64,000 nt of DNA from Glaciecola sp965660625. Its GTDB lineage: Bacteria > Pseudomonadota > Gammaproteobacteria > Enterobacterales > Alteromonadaceae. The notes beneath the pieces are model-generated. The model saw only the letters and a list, made by a program, of their open reading frames with translations, was not told the DNA's origin and did no database searches. Position numbers and translations under genes: made by a program. Positions 1-9,317 of this stretch are shown here, one piece after another. Numbering within the stretch: the stretch's first letter is position 1; every line of letters begins with the position of its first letter. The stretch covers positions 48,080 to 112,079 of the forward strand of contig CBFIAR010000011.1 in NCBI GenBank assembly GCA_965660625.1, given 5' to 3'.

Positions 1-461
1 ATTTCACCATACTCTACCGTTTGCACTTGAGAGACTGCCGCCACCATTGGAATAGTCGCTTGACCGCCACAGGTAACCATGTTCACGTTCATTTCGAGTT
101 TCTCAGCATGCTGTTTAAGGTTAACAGGGGGAATACAAAAAGGGCCAATTGCTGCAGGAGTCAAATCAATCATGATCACTCCAAGTTCATTCAGCTTGCG
201 ATTGTTTTCTGCATGCACATAGGCAGAAGTCGCATCAAAGGCAATTCTAATATCGTCTTCAATAACCTTATCGAGCATTCCATCAACACCTGAGGTTGAC
301 ACCTTAAGTCCCATTTCAGCCGCGCGTTTGAGGCCAGCAGATTCAGGATCTATTCCGACCATCCATACTGGCTCAATCCACTCGGAGCGCATTATTTTCA
401 TTAGTAAATCTGTGCCGATATTGCCCGGTCCGATAATGACGGCTTTTAATTTTTTAGACAT
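1..461 (-). CDS. dmpF: Acetaldehyde dehydrogenase (acylating), partial at the window edge
   Basis: The reading frame starts at ATG 461 and leaves the window at position 1, so only about the first 153 residues are present. The N-terminus has the Rossmann motif GPGNIGTD (residues 11-18), and the conserved NMVTCGGQATIPM segment places the catalytic cysteine at residue 131. In this family the enzyme oxidises acetaldehyde to acetyl-CoA with NAD+ and CoA, working as a complex with the 4-hydroxy-2-oxovalerate aldolase DmpG. It lies 17 bp downstream of dmpE, so it is the last visible gene of the dmp operon. The aldolase and tautomerase genes expected next would lie to the left of the window. Confidence 0.93.
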   Translation of the reverse strand, partial: MSKKLKAVIIGPGNIGTDLLMKIMRSEWIEPVWMVGIDPESAGLKRAAEMGLKVSTSGVDGMLDKVIEDDIRIAFDATSAYVHAENNRKLNELGVIMIDLTPAAIGPFCIPPVNLKQHAEKLEMNVNMVTCGGQATIPMVAAVSQVQTVEYGE

Positions 462-478
462 GAATCATATTTCCTAAG

Positions 479-1264
479 CTAAACAAAACGAACAGAGGCA
501 TTGCCAATGCCACCGATGCTGACACGCATGAAGTCACCTGCTAATACCGGCTCAAGAGGCACTAAAGAGCCAGATAAAATAACTTCACCTGCTTTGAGTG
601 GAATACCGAATTTCCCAAGGGTATTTGCTAACCATGTAACGCAGTTAACTGGGCTGCCTAGTGCAGCGGCTCCCGCCCCGGTAGAAATGATTTTTCCGTT
701 TTTTTCAACCACCATGCCGCAAGTAGATAGGTCAACTTTATTGGGGCTAACAGCTTGGTCACCCAAAATAAACAGGCCACAGGAGGCATTGTCCGCTACG
801 GTGTCTTGAATTTTGATCTTCCAATTCTCAATACGAGAATCTACCACTTCAAAACAAGGAATAAGACAGTCAGTTGCAGCAAGCACGTCAGCGTTAGTGA
901 TACCTGGCCCAATTAAATCTCTTTTCAAAATAAAGGCAATTTCACCTTCCGCTTTTGGTTGCAGCAATTTTTGGCTGATAGGCATCTCTTCACCCTGACT
1001 GTAGGCCATATCGTGGGTAAGATATCCAAAATCTGGCTGATGCACGTTCAACATGTTTTGCACTGCTTTGGAGGTCACACCTATCTTTTTGCCGATAATT
1101 TTTGCACCCGCTTGCACTCTGCGCTCAACCATTCTTAGTGATATGTGGTAAGCATCTTCTATACTGATATCGTCAAAACGCTGAGTAAGCGGTTGTACGG
1201 CGTATCTTTGGGTTAGTGCCTTGTAAAGTTCGTCTCCGCAGGCCTGTATCTGTTCTTTATTCAT
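479..1264 (-). CDS. dmpE: 2-oxopent-4-enoate hydratase (2-hydroxypenta-2,4-dienoate hydratase)
   Basis: This 261-residue protein matches the DmpE/MhpD/XylJ hydratase family in length and motifs, including KIGVTSKAVQ near residues 60-69, EGEIAFIL near 106-113 and the C-terminal GDFMRVSIGGIG. The family adds water to 2-oxopent-4-enoate, giving 4-hydroxy-2-oxovalerate for the aldolase step in the cytoplasm. The ATG at 1264 has GAGGAT just upstream. It sits between dmpD and dmpF in the canonical order. The related decarboxylase DmpH has the same fold, but gene position and sequence favour the hydratase. Confidence 0.9.
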   Translation of the reverse strand: MNKEQIQACGDELYKALTQRYAVQPLTQRFDDISIEDAYHISLRMVERRVQAGAKIIGKKIGVTSKAVQNMLNVHQPDFGYLTHDMAYSQGEEMPISQKLLQPKAEGEIAFILKRDLIGPGITNADVLAATDCLIPCFEVVDSRIENWKIKIQDTVADNASCGLFILGDQAVSPNKVDLSTCGMVVEKNGKIISTGAGAAALGSPVNCVTWLANTLGKFGIPLKAGEVILSGSLVPLEPVLAGDFMRVSIGGIGNASVRFV

Positions 1265-1282
1265 AAAATCCTCAGTTTCTTA

Positions 1283-2122
1283 CTAATGTGTTTCCGTTTC
1301 TGCTAGAAAATCGCTTACTAATTTGGAAAAGCGCGCCGCATGTTCTATCTGAGTCCAATGACCACATTGACCAAACAGATGAAGTTGTGATTTAGGTATC
1401 CAATCAAACAAAGTCTGACTGGTTTTTACGGGAATAACCTTATCTTCTCTTCCATGCAAGATCAGTGTTTCGTGAGCTATTGCCCGAATCTCACTTTCTT
1501 TGCTAGCTAGAGCATTCACCCAGCGTTGGCGTGGTGCCGGGAACATACTTGAAAATGCTTCCTGAAAGCCGGGGCGAATGCTTGCTTCGTAACGCATTTC
1601 AGCGAGTTCATCGGTGACTAAATTGCGATCAAAAGCAAAGATATCTAATAATCCTTTCATAGCACTAAGTGATGGTTGGTAGCCCCAAGCGGCCTCTAAT
1701 CCTGGTGTTAACACAAATGGCACGCCCACGCTGCCCATTAATATTAAGCGGCGAATCCTATTAGGATGACGAATGGCTAAAGCTAGTGCTATGCCTCCAC
1801 CAAATGAATTTCCAACAAGGTCACATTGCTTTATGTCAAGCGCATCCATTAAGCCAATGGTATGGCTCACCCATCGATCAATATTACACTCAGTATTTTC
1901 TGGTCTTTCAGTAAAACCAAATCCAAGCATGTCAGGTGCGATTACACGGTAGTTTTTTGCTAATTCAGGTATAGCCAAACGCCAGTTTGCCCAAGCCGTT
2001 ACACCTGGCCCTGAACCATGGATTAGCATGACAGGTTGCCCTGAACCGATATCGTGCAGGTTAGTTTTTATCCCATTGACATCGATAATTTTTCCAATTT
2101 CTGGGTGCTTCACGTCGTTCAT
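1283..2122 (-). CDS. dmpD: 2-hydroxymuconic semialdehyde hydrolase
   Basis: This is a 279-residue alpha/beta hydrolase. The oxyanion-hole motif HGSGPG is at 35-40, the nucleophile elbow GNSFGG puts Ser at 106, and the remaining triad residues are Asp227 (GREDKVIP) and His255 (CGHW). The DmpD/XylF family cleaves the ring-fission products of catechols, releasing formate from 2-hydroxymuconic semialdehyde, or acetate from methylated analogues, to give 2-hydroxypentadienoate. Having both this hydrolase and DmpC means both meta-pathway branches are encoded. ATG 2122 is preceded by AAGGGA. It ends 18 bp before dmpE. Confidence 0.92.
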   Translation of the reverse strand: MNDVKHPEIGKIIDVNGIKTNLHDIGSGQPVMLIHGSGPGVTAWANWRLAIPELAKNYRVIAPDMLGFGFTERPENTECNIDRWVSHTIGLMDALDIKQCDLVGNSFGGGIALALAIRHPNRIRRLILMGSVGVPFVLTPGLEAAWGYQPSLSAMKGLLDIFAFDRNLVTDELAEMRYEASIRPGFQEAFSSMFPAPRQRWVNALASKESEIRAIAHETLILHGREDKVIPVKTSQTLFDWIPKSQLHLFGQCGHWTQIEHAARFSKLVSDFLAETETH

Positions 2123-2171
2123 TAACTTTCCCTTCTTGCTGATGTTTTAGCGATAAATTTGTATACTTCTA

Positions 2172-3632
2172 TTACATTTTTATGCAGATATTCTTCAATT
2201 CAGTATAAAATTCGAGACCGTGAACGCCTCCTTCGCGGCCAATACCTGATTGCTTAGCTCCACCAAAAGCGGTTCTCAAATCACGCAAGAACCAACTATT
2301 TATCCAGACTAAGCCTGTTTCCATTTGCTCAGCAACGCGAATACCACGAGCGCTATTTTCTGACCAAATGGTTGCTGCAAGTCCATAATCAGTGTCATTT
2401 GCTAGAGCAATAACTTCTTCTTCTGTATCAAAAGGGCGAATATGGCAACATGGGCCAAAAATCTCTTCTCTTACGACCCGAGCATTATCAGGTAGGCCTG
2501 TCCAAATAGTAGGCTCTATCCAAGCGCCATCATTTAGTTCTTCGCCCATGTCGGGAATACCGCCACCGATTTCAACTGTGGCACCTTCCTCAAGAGCTAA
2601 TTCGTAGTAAGAGTGGACTTTTTTTCGATGCTCAAGGCTAACCAGTGGACCAAAGTTGGCGCTTTTGTCTTCCGGACGGCCAAGTTTTAACTGGGCTACA
2701 CCTTCTTTTAGGCGCGTTACAAATTCGTCAAATATAGGTCGTTCAACATATACTCGCTCCGTTCCCAAGCATACCTGCCCGCAGTTCACGAAGGCGGATC
2801 GCATTGTACCTTCAATCGCTTTGTCCAAATCACAATCGGCAAATACAATGGCGGGATTCTTTCCGCCGCATTCCATAGAAATACTACGCAAACCTACCGC
2901 AGCCGCTTTCACGATAGCTTCACCTGTCGATGTTTCACCAGTGAAGGTGATAGCGTCTACTAGAGCGTGTGTGGTTAGAAATTCCCCCGCAGATCCAGCA
3001 CCAAAGCCGTGAACTACGTTAAACACGCCAGCAGGCATGCCGCATTCATTCATGACTTCGCCAAGCAGGGTGGTCGTCGCGGGTGTTTCTTCCGAAGGCT
3101 TTACTACTACAGTATTGCCGCAAGCTAAGGCAGGACCAACTTTCCAAGTCATTAATAATAAGGGAAGGTTCCAAGGCGAAATAACGGCAATCACGCCTTT
3201 TGGTGTTCGGTGACCAATATTGACTGCCCCTTTTCCATCGGGTGTATCTAGTCGAAAACTTTCTGTCGGGTGATTTGCAAGGGTTTCTGCAAAAGCTTTA
3301 AAATTTGCAGCTCCTCTTGGAATATCAATTTGACTAGCAATACTATGAGGTTTGCCAGTATCTAAACATTCGGCGTGCAGAAACTCGTCAAAGCGCTCAT
3401 TGATCCGATCAGCTACTTTATTGAGTAAGGTAGTGCGTTGACTTTGTGTCAGTTTACCCCATGGTCCTTTTAATGCGGCTTTTGCCGCTCTAACAGCTGC
3501 ATCTACCTCTTTTTCGCCCGCTTCGTGGACGAGACCTAGCAAACTATTGTCAACTGGGCAGCGATTCTCAAAGGATTTACCACTTTGAGAAGCAATATAT
3601 TCACCATTAATAAAGTGCTTGTATTCTTTCAT
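2172..3632 (-). CDS. dmpC: 2-hydroxymuconic semialdehyde dehydrogenase
   Basis: This 486-residue NAD+-dependent aldehyde dehydrogenase has the fold's standard landmarks: ISPWNLPLL near 151-159, VVKPSEETP near 177-185, general-base Glu254 in MECGGKNP and nucleophile Cys288 in NCGQVCLG. In the meta pathway it oxidises 2-hydroxymuconic semialdehyde to 2-hydroxymuconate, the 4-oxalocrotonate branch used for phenol itself. The tautomerase and decarboxylase that complete this branch would lie outside the window. Its place between dmpB and dmpD is the canonical one. The start is ATG 3632 with an AAGAGA-type ribosome site. Confidence 0.93.
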   Translation of the reverse strand: MKEYKHFINGEYIASQSGKSFENRCPVDNSLLGLVHEAGEKEVDAAVRAAKAALKGPWGKLTQSQRTTLLNKVADRINERFDEFLHAECLDTGKPHSIASQIDIPRGAANFKAFAETLANHPTESFRLDTPDGKGAVNIGHRTPKGVIAVISPWNLPLLLMTWKVGPALACGNTVVVKPSEETPATTTLLGEVMNECGMPAGVFNVVHGFGAGSAGEFLTTHALVDAITFTGETSTGEAIVKAAAVGLRSISMECGGKNPAIVFADCDLDKAIEGTMRSAFVNCGQVCLGTERVYVERPIFDEFVTRLKEGVAQLKLGRPEDKSANFGPLVSLEHRKKVHSYYELALEEGATVEIGGGIPDMGEELNDGAWIEPTIWTGLPDNARVVREEIFGPCCHIRPFDTEEEVIALANDTDYGLAATIWSENSARGIRVAEQMETGLVWINSWFLRDLRTAFGGAKQSGIGREGGVHGLEFYTELKNICIKM

Positions 3633-3705
3633 TCTTATCTCTTTTACTTATGTATGTAGTGGCTATAAGTGATTGTTAAAGCGAGCGTTCGCCCGCACCT
3701 TGTCA

Positions 3706-4629
3706 TCAGGTTAGAACCGATAAAAATCTTTCGTTTAATACACGGTCATGATAAAAAATAGCCTTGCCGAGCTCTTCCGATTTCCAGGTAATGGGCTTAT
3801 GATCAGGATAGTTGTAATCTCCGCCTGCAAATACTTCCGTTCGATTGCCAGATGGATCGAAGAAGTAAATTGTCTTTCCATGCGTTAAACCATGGCGGGT
3901 TGGGCCGATGTCAATTGGCACATCTTCCATTGAAATTAGGTCGGCTGCCCTTAAGATATCTTCCCATGTTTCTAGATAAAACGAGGCGTGATGAAATTTG
4001 CCTTTTTCTTCATGCATGATAAAGGCAATGTCGTGTGCCTTAGTCGAAAGTGATAGAAATTGGGCTATTCGATTACCATCTGGGTCTATGACTTGCTCTG
4101 CCAAATAAAATCCAAGCACATTTACGAATAGATCGTATGTTTCAGCCAGTGCATCACCATAAAATAAACAATGGTCGAAGCGAACTGCTTTCATGCCGGT
4201 TAGATTTCGCGGCCAAGCTTCTGGGTTTACATCAGACAAACCCCATTTACCAGTATATTTTTTGTCAGCATACAGCTCGAAACAATGGCCTGAAGCAGAT
4301 GTAAATTGAATTCGTCTTCCGCAGTCTTTTAAATCCTCTGCAGCAATATGTTTAACACTCGCACCAAATTCAACTAAGTCTTTTTCTAATTGAAGCAGAG
4401 ACTCTTCACTATCAACTTTGAATGCCATAAAGTCGCAACCGGGCTCATCAGCCTCGCGCAACACTACGGAAAATTTATCTACTTCGCTCCATGCTTTTAA
4501 ATAAATTCGACCTGATTCATCTCTATCAGTTTCGATTAGGCCAAGCAAATCAACATAATGTTTAAGCGCTGCTTCCATATCCAACACACGTATTTGTACG
4601 TGTCCTGGTCTCATTACACCTTTTTTCAT
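3706..4629 (-). CDS. dmpB: Catechol 2,3-dioxygenase (extradiol)
   Basis: This 307-residue type I extradiol dioxygenase has two vicinal-oxygen-chelate domains. The iron ligands fall exactly where they do in the classical Pseudomonas enzymes: His153 (FDHCLF), His214 (FHHASFY) and Glu265 (RTEVFAGG). It cleaves catechol next to the hydroxyl pair to give 2-hydroxymuconic semialdehyde. The N-terminus MKKGVMRPGHVQ is typical, and AGAGGT precedes ATG 4629. The ferredoxin gene dmpQ directly upstream is normally needed to re-reduce the active-site iron after inactivation by alkylcatechols. Confidence 0.96.
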   Translation of the reverse strand: MKKGVMRPGHVQIRVLDMEAALKHYVDLLGLIETDRDESGRIYLKAWSEVDKFSVVLREADEPGCDFMAFKVDSEESLLQLEKDLVEFGASVKHIAAEDLKDCGRRIQFTSASGHCFELYADKKYTGKWGLSDVNPEAWPRNLTGMKAVRFDHCLFYGDALAETYDLFVNVLGFYLAEQVIDPDGNRIAQFLSLSTKAHDIAFIMHEEKGKFHHASFYLETWEDILRAADLISMEDVPIDIGPTRHGLTHGKTIYFFDPSGNRTEVFAGGDYNYPDHKPITWKSEELGKAIFYHDRVLNERFLSVLT

Positions 4630-4642
4630 TTTGGAACCTCTT

Positions 4643-4969
4643 TTAGTTGCGTATTTTGGTTGGCACCTTGTTTATCGGCGCCTTCGGTTTGGGTGCGCAT
4701 TCAAGCACTAAGTTACTTTTTGGCTTTACACGACAAGCCAATGCATACCCACAATTTTTTTCTTCCTCAGTTAAATGCGCTTTGCTCATTGGACCGTAAT
4801 CGGCGCTACCAGAAATTATGTTGATTCGACACACTCCACAACCACCACCTTTACAGCCTACTGGAATACATTTTTTTCCAATACGTTGCATAGCATAGAG
4901 AACATATTCATCTTCACTGCAAACAAACTCTTGTTTACTAGTCATGTTGGTTATGGTGAATTTACGCAT
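4643..4969 (-). CDS. dmpQ: Chloroplast-type 2Fe-2S ferredoxin (DmpQ/XylT-like)
   Basis: This 108-residue plant-type ferredoxin has the cluster motif CKGGGCGVC and a fourth cysteine in LACRV. In dmp, xyl and related operons this protein reactivates catechol 2,3-dioxygenase by reducing its oxidised iron. It lies between dmpP and dmpB, 13 bp before dmpB. The basic tail (KPKAPINKVPTKIRN) is a little longer than in some homologues. The start at ATG 4969 has GGTGAG upstream. Confidence 0.9.
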   Translation of the reverse strand: MRKFTITNMTSKQEFVCSEDEYVLYAMQRIGKKCIPVGCKGGGCGVCRINIISGSADYGPMSKAHLTEEEKNCGYALACRVKPKSNLVLECAPKPKAPINKVPTKIRN

Positions 4970-4982
4970 TATTCATCTCACC

Positions 4983-6044
4983 TTAAATTTTTTTAAACAG
5001 CGCAGTACGATGTTCATCTGCGCCATCTGCAGCGGTTATGAATTTCTCCATAAATATGTCTTTTTCAAAGAGTCTGCCTTGCATCAAAGCACTGATCGCT
5101 GCATCTATCATAGGAGGCGGCCCGCAGAGATAAGCTTTGTGGTTAGCAAAACGGCCATCAAAATGTGCTTTAGCTGCTTCGTGAACGAAACCTTTAAAAC
5201 CTGTCCATGTTTCATCCGCTGCAGCATCGTTGAGCGCAGGGATATAGGTAAGATTGGTGTGTTTTTCTGCAAGATCAGTAAAAAGCGTTGCGTTATAGAG
5301 TTCATCTTGATTACGAGCGCCTTGAAACAAAGTAATTTGACGCTGGTCACCGTTTTCTAAAAGATCTAAGATCATGGATTGAGGGCTAGATAAACCCGAA
5401 CCTCCAGCAATAAATATTAAGTTTCCGGGCTGTGAGCTTCTAACAAAAAATTGTCCGTATGGACCTGATAAAGGTAGGCTTTCACCGACCTTTAACCGTT
5501 CATGAATATAACTTGTAGCTACTCCCCCTGGTACATGTCGAATATGTAATTCAATTTCCTGATTTTTTGATGGTGGGTTAGCAATAGAAAATGCTCTTAC
5601 ACCATCGCAACCGGGTAAAAGTAAGTTGATGTATTGTCCTGCTTGAAAGGTCATGGTGCCATCCAGAGATAGATGCACACCTTTAATCGTGGGAGAAAGG
5701 TCAACAATTTTTGTTACGGTTGCCGTGAAGTCTTCCACGGGATACCCTTGAAAATCCTCATCAACATCAATATCAGCCTCAATTGTGACATCACTTTCAA
5801 CCGTTGCGCAGCAGGCTAATACCAATCCGTCGTCGCGCTCTGAATCCATCAGGGCAAATGGTGACGCTTCGCCCACATCAACATCACCATCAATCACCTT
5901 TACTTTACATGTCGCACATAAGCCATGGCCACATGCAAAAGGAATCCATACGCCCTGGCGCAGTGCAGCTTGCAAGATTGTTTGGCCCACTTCGATTTCT
6001 ATCTGCTCGCCGGTGGGTTCGACTGTTACCGTATGTGTGTTCAT
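4983..6044 (-). CDS. dmpP: Phenol hydroxylase reductase subunit P5
   Basis: This 353-residue reductase passes electrons from NADH to the hydroxylase diiron centre. An N-terminal 2Fe-2S ferredoxin domain (CGHGLCATC near 38-46, with a later cysteine in LACCATV) is followed by an FAD-binding domain (RAFSIANPP) and an NAD-binding domain ending in GPPPMIDAA. The length equals the family norm. ATG 6044 has an AGGGGG ribosome site, and the gene starts 8 bp after dmpO. Confidence 0.95.
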   Translation of the reverse strand: MNTHTVTVEPTGEQIEIEVGQTILQAALRQGVWIPFACGHGLCATCKVKVIDGDVDVGEASPFALMDSERDDGLVLACCATVESDVTIEADIDVDEDFQGYPVEDFTATVTKIVDLSPTIKGVHLSLDGTMTFQAGQYINLLLPGCDGVRAFSIANPPSKNQEIELHIRHVPGGVATSYIHERLKVGESLPLSGPYGQFFVRSSQPGNLIFIAGGSGLSSPQSMILDLLENGDQRQITLFQGARNQDELYNATLFTDLAEKHTNLTYIPALNDAAADETWTGFKGFVHEAAKAHFDGRFANHKAYLCGPPPMIDAAISALMQGRLFEKDIFMEKFITAADGADEHRTALFKKI

Positions 6045-6052
6045 ACCGCCCC

Positions 6053-6412
6053 CTAAAAGCTCGCGTTATAGAGGCCGTTTAAGCCTGGAGTATTCATTCT
6101 GAGCATGCTTTTATGATCAATACCCTGAGCGAGCAAGGAGTCTGTTTGACTCGGCTTAAATGTTTCCCCGTTCAGTTCCCACCGTATTTTGTCATATTCA
6201 ATTTTTGCGCTCTCCGGATGTGGAGCGGTTGCAGGGTGTATGTGCGATGCAAAAACGTCGGGTAACGTTGCATCGGGAGAAACCAGCAATGCAAATGGTG
6301 CACAAAACATATTGTGATTAATCCAATGCACGTAAAGCAGTTGCATTCCATTGAAGTTTTCTACTAAGTCGTTGGGTACTGCTGTGTATTCTGAGATCGC
6401 TTTTACAGCCAT
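6053..6412 (-). CDS. dmpO: Phenol hydroxylase subunit P4
   Basis: This 119-residue protein starts MAVKAISEY and is the small gamma-type subunit of the phenol hydroxylase (DmpO/PhyO family). I chose ATG 6412 because GAGGT lies 8 bases upstream and homologues begin here. An in-frame ATG at 6448 would add 12 unconserved residues. In the family it binds the oxygenase as part of the (LNO)2 hydroxylase. It lies between dmpN and dmpP. Confidence 0.92.
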   Translation of the reverse strand: MAVKAISEYTAVPNDLVENFNGMQLLYVHWINHNMFCAPFALLVSPDATLPDVFASHIHPATAPHPESAKIEYDKIRWELNGETFKPSQTDSLLAQGIDHKSMLRMNTPGLNGLYNASF

Positions 6413-6465
6413 GATAATAACCTCGTATCTAAATTGTTCGGGTAGCATCGCTACCCAATTATTGT

Positions 6466-7998
6466 TTATGCCGCGTCGTTGTCTTTATTTAAAGGCTTGA
6501 TGCCTTTAATTTCATTCCAACGCTTCTCATCTGGTGAGCCGACATAGTCAAAATTGTCTTCACCAATATTGATGTGGTAATAATCTGTTAACACCTGCGG
6601 TAGCTCCGGCCCACCAGATTTGCCTTGATATATTTGATGAACAGGGAGAAGTGCCTGGACATATTTAGTTGGCTCGTTTTCAAAAATTTCACCACAGGCT
6701 TCTGAACAAAAATGATACCGCTCACCTTCATGCACTGTGTCACAATGGCTAAATGACGTTGGGTCTTCCGTTTTGGTAAATAAAACAGGGACCTGACAAA
6801 CTTGGCATAACTGGGGTAGCGTGTTGTTATAGAAGCGCTCACCTTTTTTATGTTGGGCATCCCAATGCTCGAAACGTGGGCGATAGTACTTGTCAAACGA
6901 GTTAGGATACTTTTCTGCTAGCCACTGCATCTCTTCTTCTTTCGGGATCCAAGTGTGGAAATTAGTTGCGTGTCCATACTGGTAGAAGGTTGTCCATAGC
7001 TGATGACTGATATGCTCTTTCGCAGCATTAGCCACATCTTGATATTTGGGAGGCTTGATACCATAGCGCTCTAATTCCTTAAATAAGGCACCACCGCTTT
7101 GCTCGTAATATACTTCCCAAGCTTCTTGCCACGACATAACTTTATTTGGCAACATATAATCCATCATCATACTGACTAGGCTAAGCAACCGGAAACCACG
7201 CCAGAACCATTTATCTATCCATTTTTGAACGATGGGCACGTTATCTTCGTGCTGCTCAAGCATGAATTTTATGATCTCTAAGCCCAAAGTCATGTGACGG
7301 GCTTCATCGGACTGCGCTGAGAAGCCAAAGGTCACTGTTGCCATATCGCCGTTGTATGCAGCGCCAGACATAAAGGGTACGAACAACAAGTTAGTAAGTA
7401 CATACTCAAAAGAAAATGAAATGGCGGTTAAAAACTCAAATGGCCCTGCAGAACGAGCATCGTCGAAAAAGGATTTGGGGACCGATAGAAACCATACGCG
7501 GTCGTGCATTAAAGGGGCATCATGTAGACCATTAAAGTGCTTATTGTAATGGCTCATCGCATGTTGTTGGGTTTGTGAGTGGCGTAATTCGTCAATTGCC
7601 TGCATTTGACAAGCTACACGAGCACCGGCGCCGCTAAACTGCCGACCAACTTTTGAATAGCCTTGAAAAGCGGCGTATTCAAGCGGCGATACACCAGTTA
7701 AAAATAGTTTAAGGGAATTTACATAGCGTGCATCTGAAATATTCTGATGCCCATTGTTTTGAGCAAATGCATCAAAAATTGCGTAGAGTTTTTTCTCTTT
7801 TTCAGCTTGATATTTCCAGTATGAGTCCATTGTGAGTCGAAAGGGATCTTCCCAGCCATCCCAATCTACAATTTTTATCCCTTCAAAGTCCTCTTGTGGG
7901 AATATATCGGATTTCTTTTGATAACTTGGCTCCCAATCCATATTGCGAGTTAAATACTGATATTTTTGCTTAAGATTTAGTTTTTTTGTCGCTGTCAT
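6466..7998 (-). CDS. dmpN: Phenol hydroxylase large (alpha) subunit P3, diiron oxygenase
   Basis: This 510-residue catalytic subunit hydroxylates phenol to catechol at a carboxylate-bridged diiron centre. The ligands visible are Glu107, Glu137 and His140 (DELRH), then Glu198, Glu232 and His235 (DEARH), the pattern of bacterial multicomponent monooxygenases. A C-terminal YHS-type metal-binding segment (CQVCQV...HFCSEAC) is present, as in other DmpN proteins. AGGAG sits 6 bases before ATG 7998, which therefore is the start. The ATG-less extension reaching 8049 overlaps dmpM and is not conserved. Confidence 0.96.
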   Translation of the reverse strand: MTATKKLNLKQKYQYLTRNMDWEPSYQKKSDIFPQEDFEGIKIVDWDGWEDPFRLTMDSYWKYQAEKEKKLYAIFDAFAQNNGHQNISDARYVNSLKLFLTGVSPLEYAAFQGYSKVGRQFSGAGARVACQMQAIDELRHSQTQQHAMSHYNKHFNGLHDAPLMHDRVWFLSVPKSFFDDARSAGPFEFLTAISFSFEYVLTNLLFVPFMSGAAYNGDMATVTFGFSAQSDEARHMTLGLEIIKFMLEQHEDNVPIVQKWIDKWFWRGFRLLSLVSMMMDYMLPNKVMSWQEAWEVYYEQSGGALFKELERYGIKPPKYQDVANAAKEHISHQLWTTFYQYGHATNFHTWIPKEEEMQWLAEKYPNSFDKYYRPRFEHWDAQHKKGERFYNNTLPQLCQVCQVPVLFTKTEDPTSFSHCDTVHEGERYHFCSEACGEIFENEPTKYVQALLPVHQIYQGKSGGPELPQVLTDYYHINIGEDNFDYVGSPDEKRWNEIKGIKPLNKDNDAA

Positions 7999-8011
7999 TG
8001 GTGTCTCCTGA

Positions 8012-8281
8012 TTAATTCCATGAAAGGGTAAAGTGATCGTCATCTTCATCTACGTTTCCGCCAATGCTAATGACATCTAGCAACATTTCTTGCACATCCC
8101 ACTCGCGATTTAGTTTTTCTTCCATAGTTTCGCGAGTAATCACCAAGCGTTTTTCTGCTTGGATTCGAATCATTGCCGGGTGATACTGAATTTCAGCAGC
8201 AGGGTTGTCTTCACTAATCGCTTCTACTAAATAACGCGCGTTTTCGTTGTCTTGAAATGCAATAAATACAAGCTGGCTCAT
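8012..8281 (-). CDS. dmpM: Phenol hydroxylase regulatory/coupling subunit P2
   Basis: This 89-residue protein of the MmoB/DmpM family contains no cofactor. In phenol and methane monooxygenases this subunit docks on the hydroxylase and tunes substrate access and oxygen activation. The sequence (QLVFIAFQDNENARYLVEAI) matches the family start, and the acidic segment VDEDDDHF is typical. Its ATG overlaps the dmpL stop by four bases, which suggests translational coupling. Confidence 0.94.
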   Translation of the reverse strand: MSQLVFIAFQDNENARYLVEAISEDNPAAEIQYHPAMIRIQAEKRLVITRETMEEKLNREWDVQEMLLDVISIGGNVDEDDDHFTLSWN

Positions 8282-9279
8282 GACATGCTCCCGGTTGATT
8301 GAAGGCCTGTCTTTTTAAGCAGGGCAGCAAGTTCATTTTGAATTTTTAAAACCGAGACTTGACCAACGGTTTCCAGTGCCAGGGGTTCTAGTGCAGCAAA
8401 TACCTGTGGCTCCCAGTGATCCACCCAAGCCTGAATGGTTTTTTTGTTGTGGTCAGATTCAGCCACCGCCGTTTTTACTACAGCAACAATCCAGCGCGTA
8501 GTGTCTTTATTCCAATCGCGCATAAACTCCGTCAACATACTGATGTCGCGCGCGCCTATTTCACTGAACCATTCGTCCATAGCCTGATAGGCAAATGAAA
8601 ATAGTACTTTGTCGATTAATAGGTTTTGTAAAAGGGTTAATTCAAACCAGTCATTCACTACCATTGAGTCTTCAGCAAGTTTGCGCATGGGCTGCCATAA
8701 TGGGTCATCCATCCAAAATGCTTTGCTGGTATTCAATGCAGTGCCTGTATTTCCGTCGATCATTAGCGCAATGCGAGATAAATATTGACCTATGCCTAGA
8801 TGATCCATGGCTTGATATATATGTGGTTGAGCCACCGTGGTAGCAATCGCATCAGCTGCAACTTGACTATTGTTCATGTTCGCTGACTGATTCAAATGGC
8901 GAAACGGTACGAGATACTTAAGTATCTTATGCTGAATATCTTCATCTAAGCTTGAAATCAGGTTGCGTGTTTCGCAGAATTTAAAGCTCGACTCTGCGTT
9001 TTCTTGCATTTTGGCGCGGCTGCCAACATAGGCGCCATAGTAAAATTGCCGAGGATCGTTAATTGCGTACCAATCTTCCATCTTGACTGCAGTGCGACTT
9101 GGATCATTCAGTGATTTTTGCGGATCCCATAATGGTTTATAGTGAAAGTTATGAGTAGCCTCAATATCATAACTGGCTTCTTGATAACGTGTGGCGGGCT
9201 TATCACCAAAGCGACGCTTAATGTGACTATAAGTATTCCGGATCGTAGAAACGGAACTAGTTTTTATCTCAACGCTCAT
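8278..9279 (-). CDS. dmpL: Phenol hydroxylase beta subunit P1
   Basis: This 333-residue protein is the beta subunit of the hydroxylase, with the same helical fold as DmpN but no diiron ligands. Segments such as WYAINDPRQFYYGAYVGSR and AMDEWFSEIGARD are characteristic. With DmpN and DmpO it forms the hydroxylase core. It is 38 bp downstream of dmpK and overlaps dmpM by 4 bp. Confidence 0.95.
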   Translation of the reverse strand: MSVEIKTSSVSTIRNTYSHIKRRFGDKPATRYQEASYDIEATHNFHYKPLWDPQKSLNDPSRTAVKMEDWYAINDPRQFYYGAYVGSRAKMQENAESSFKFCETRNLISSLDEDIQHKILKYLVPFRHLNQSANMNNSQVAADAIATTVAQPHIYQAMDHLGIGQYLSRIALMIDGNTGTALNTSKAFWMDDPLWQPMRKLAEDSMVVNDWFELTLLQNLLIDKVLFSFAYQAMDEWFSEIGARDISMLTEFMRDWNKDTTRWIVAVVKTAVAESDHNKKTIQAWVDHWEPQVFAALEPLALETVGQVSVLKIQNELAALLKKTGLQSTGSMS

Positions 9280-9317
9280 ATTCTGTACCTTGTTTAGTTA
9301 ATCAATATCATTTAATA

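Noticed and set aside
2656..3012. Long plus-strand open frame opposite dmpC.
   Set aside because: It is opposite a conserved aldehyde dehydrogenase and has no independent support.
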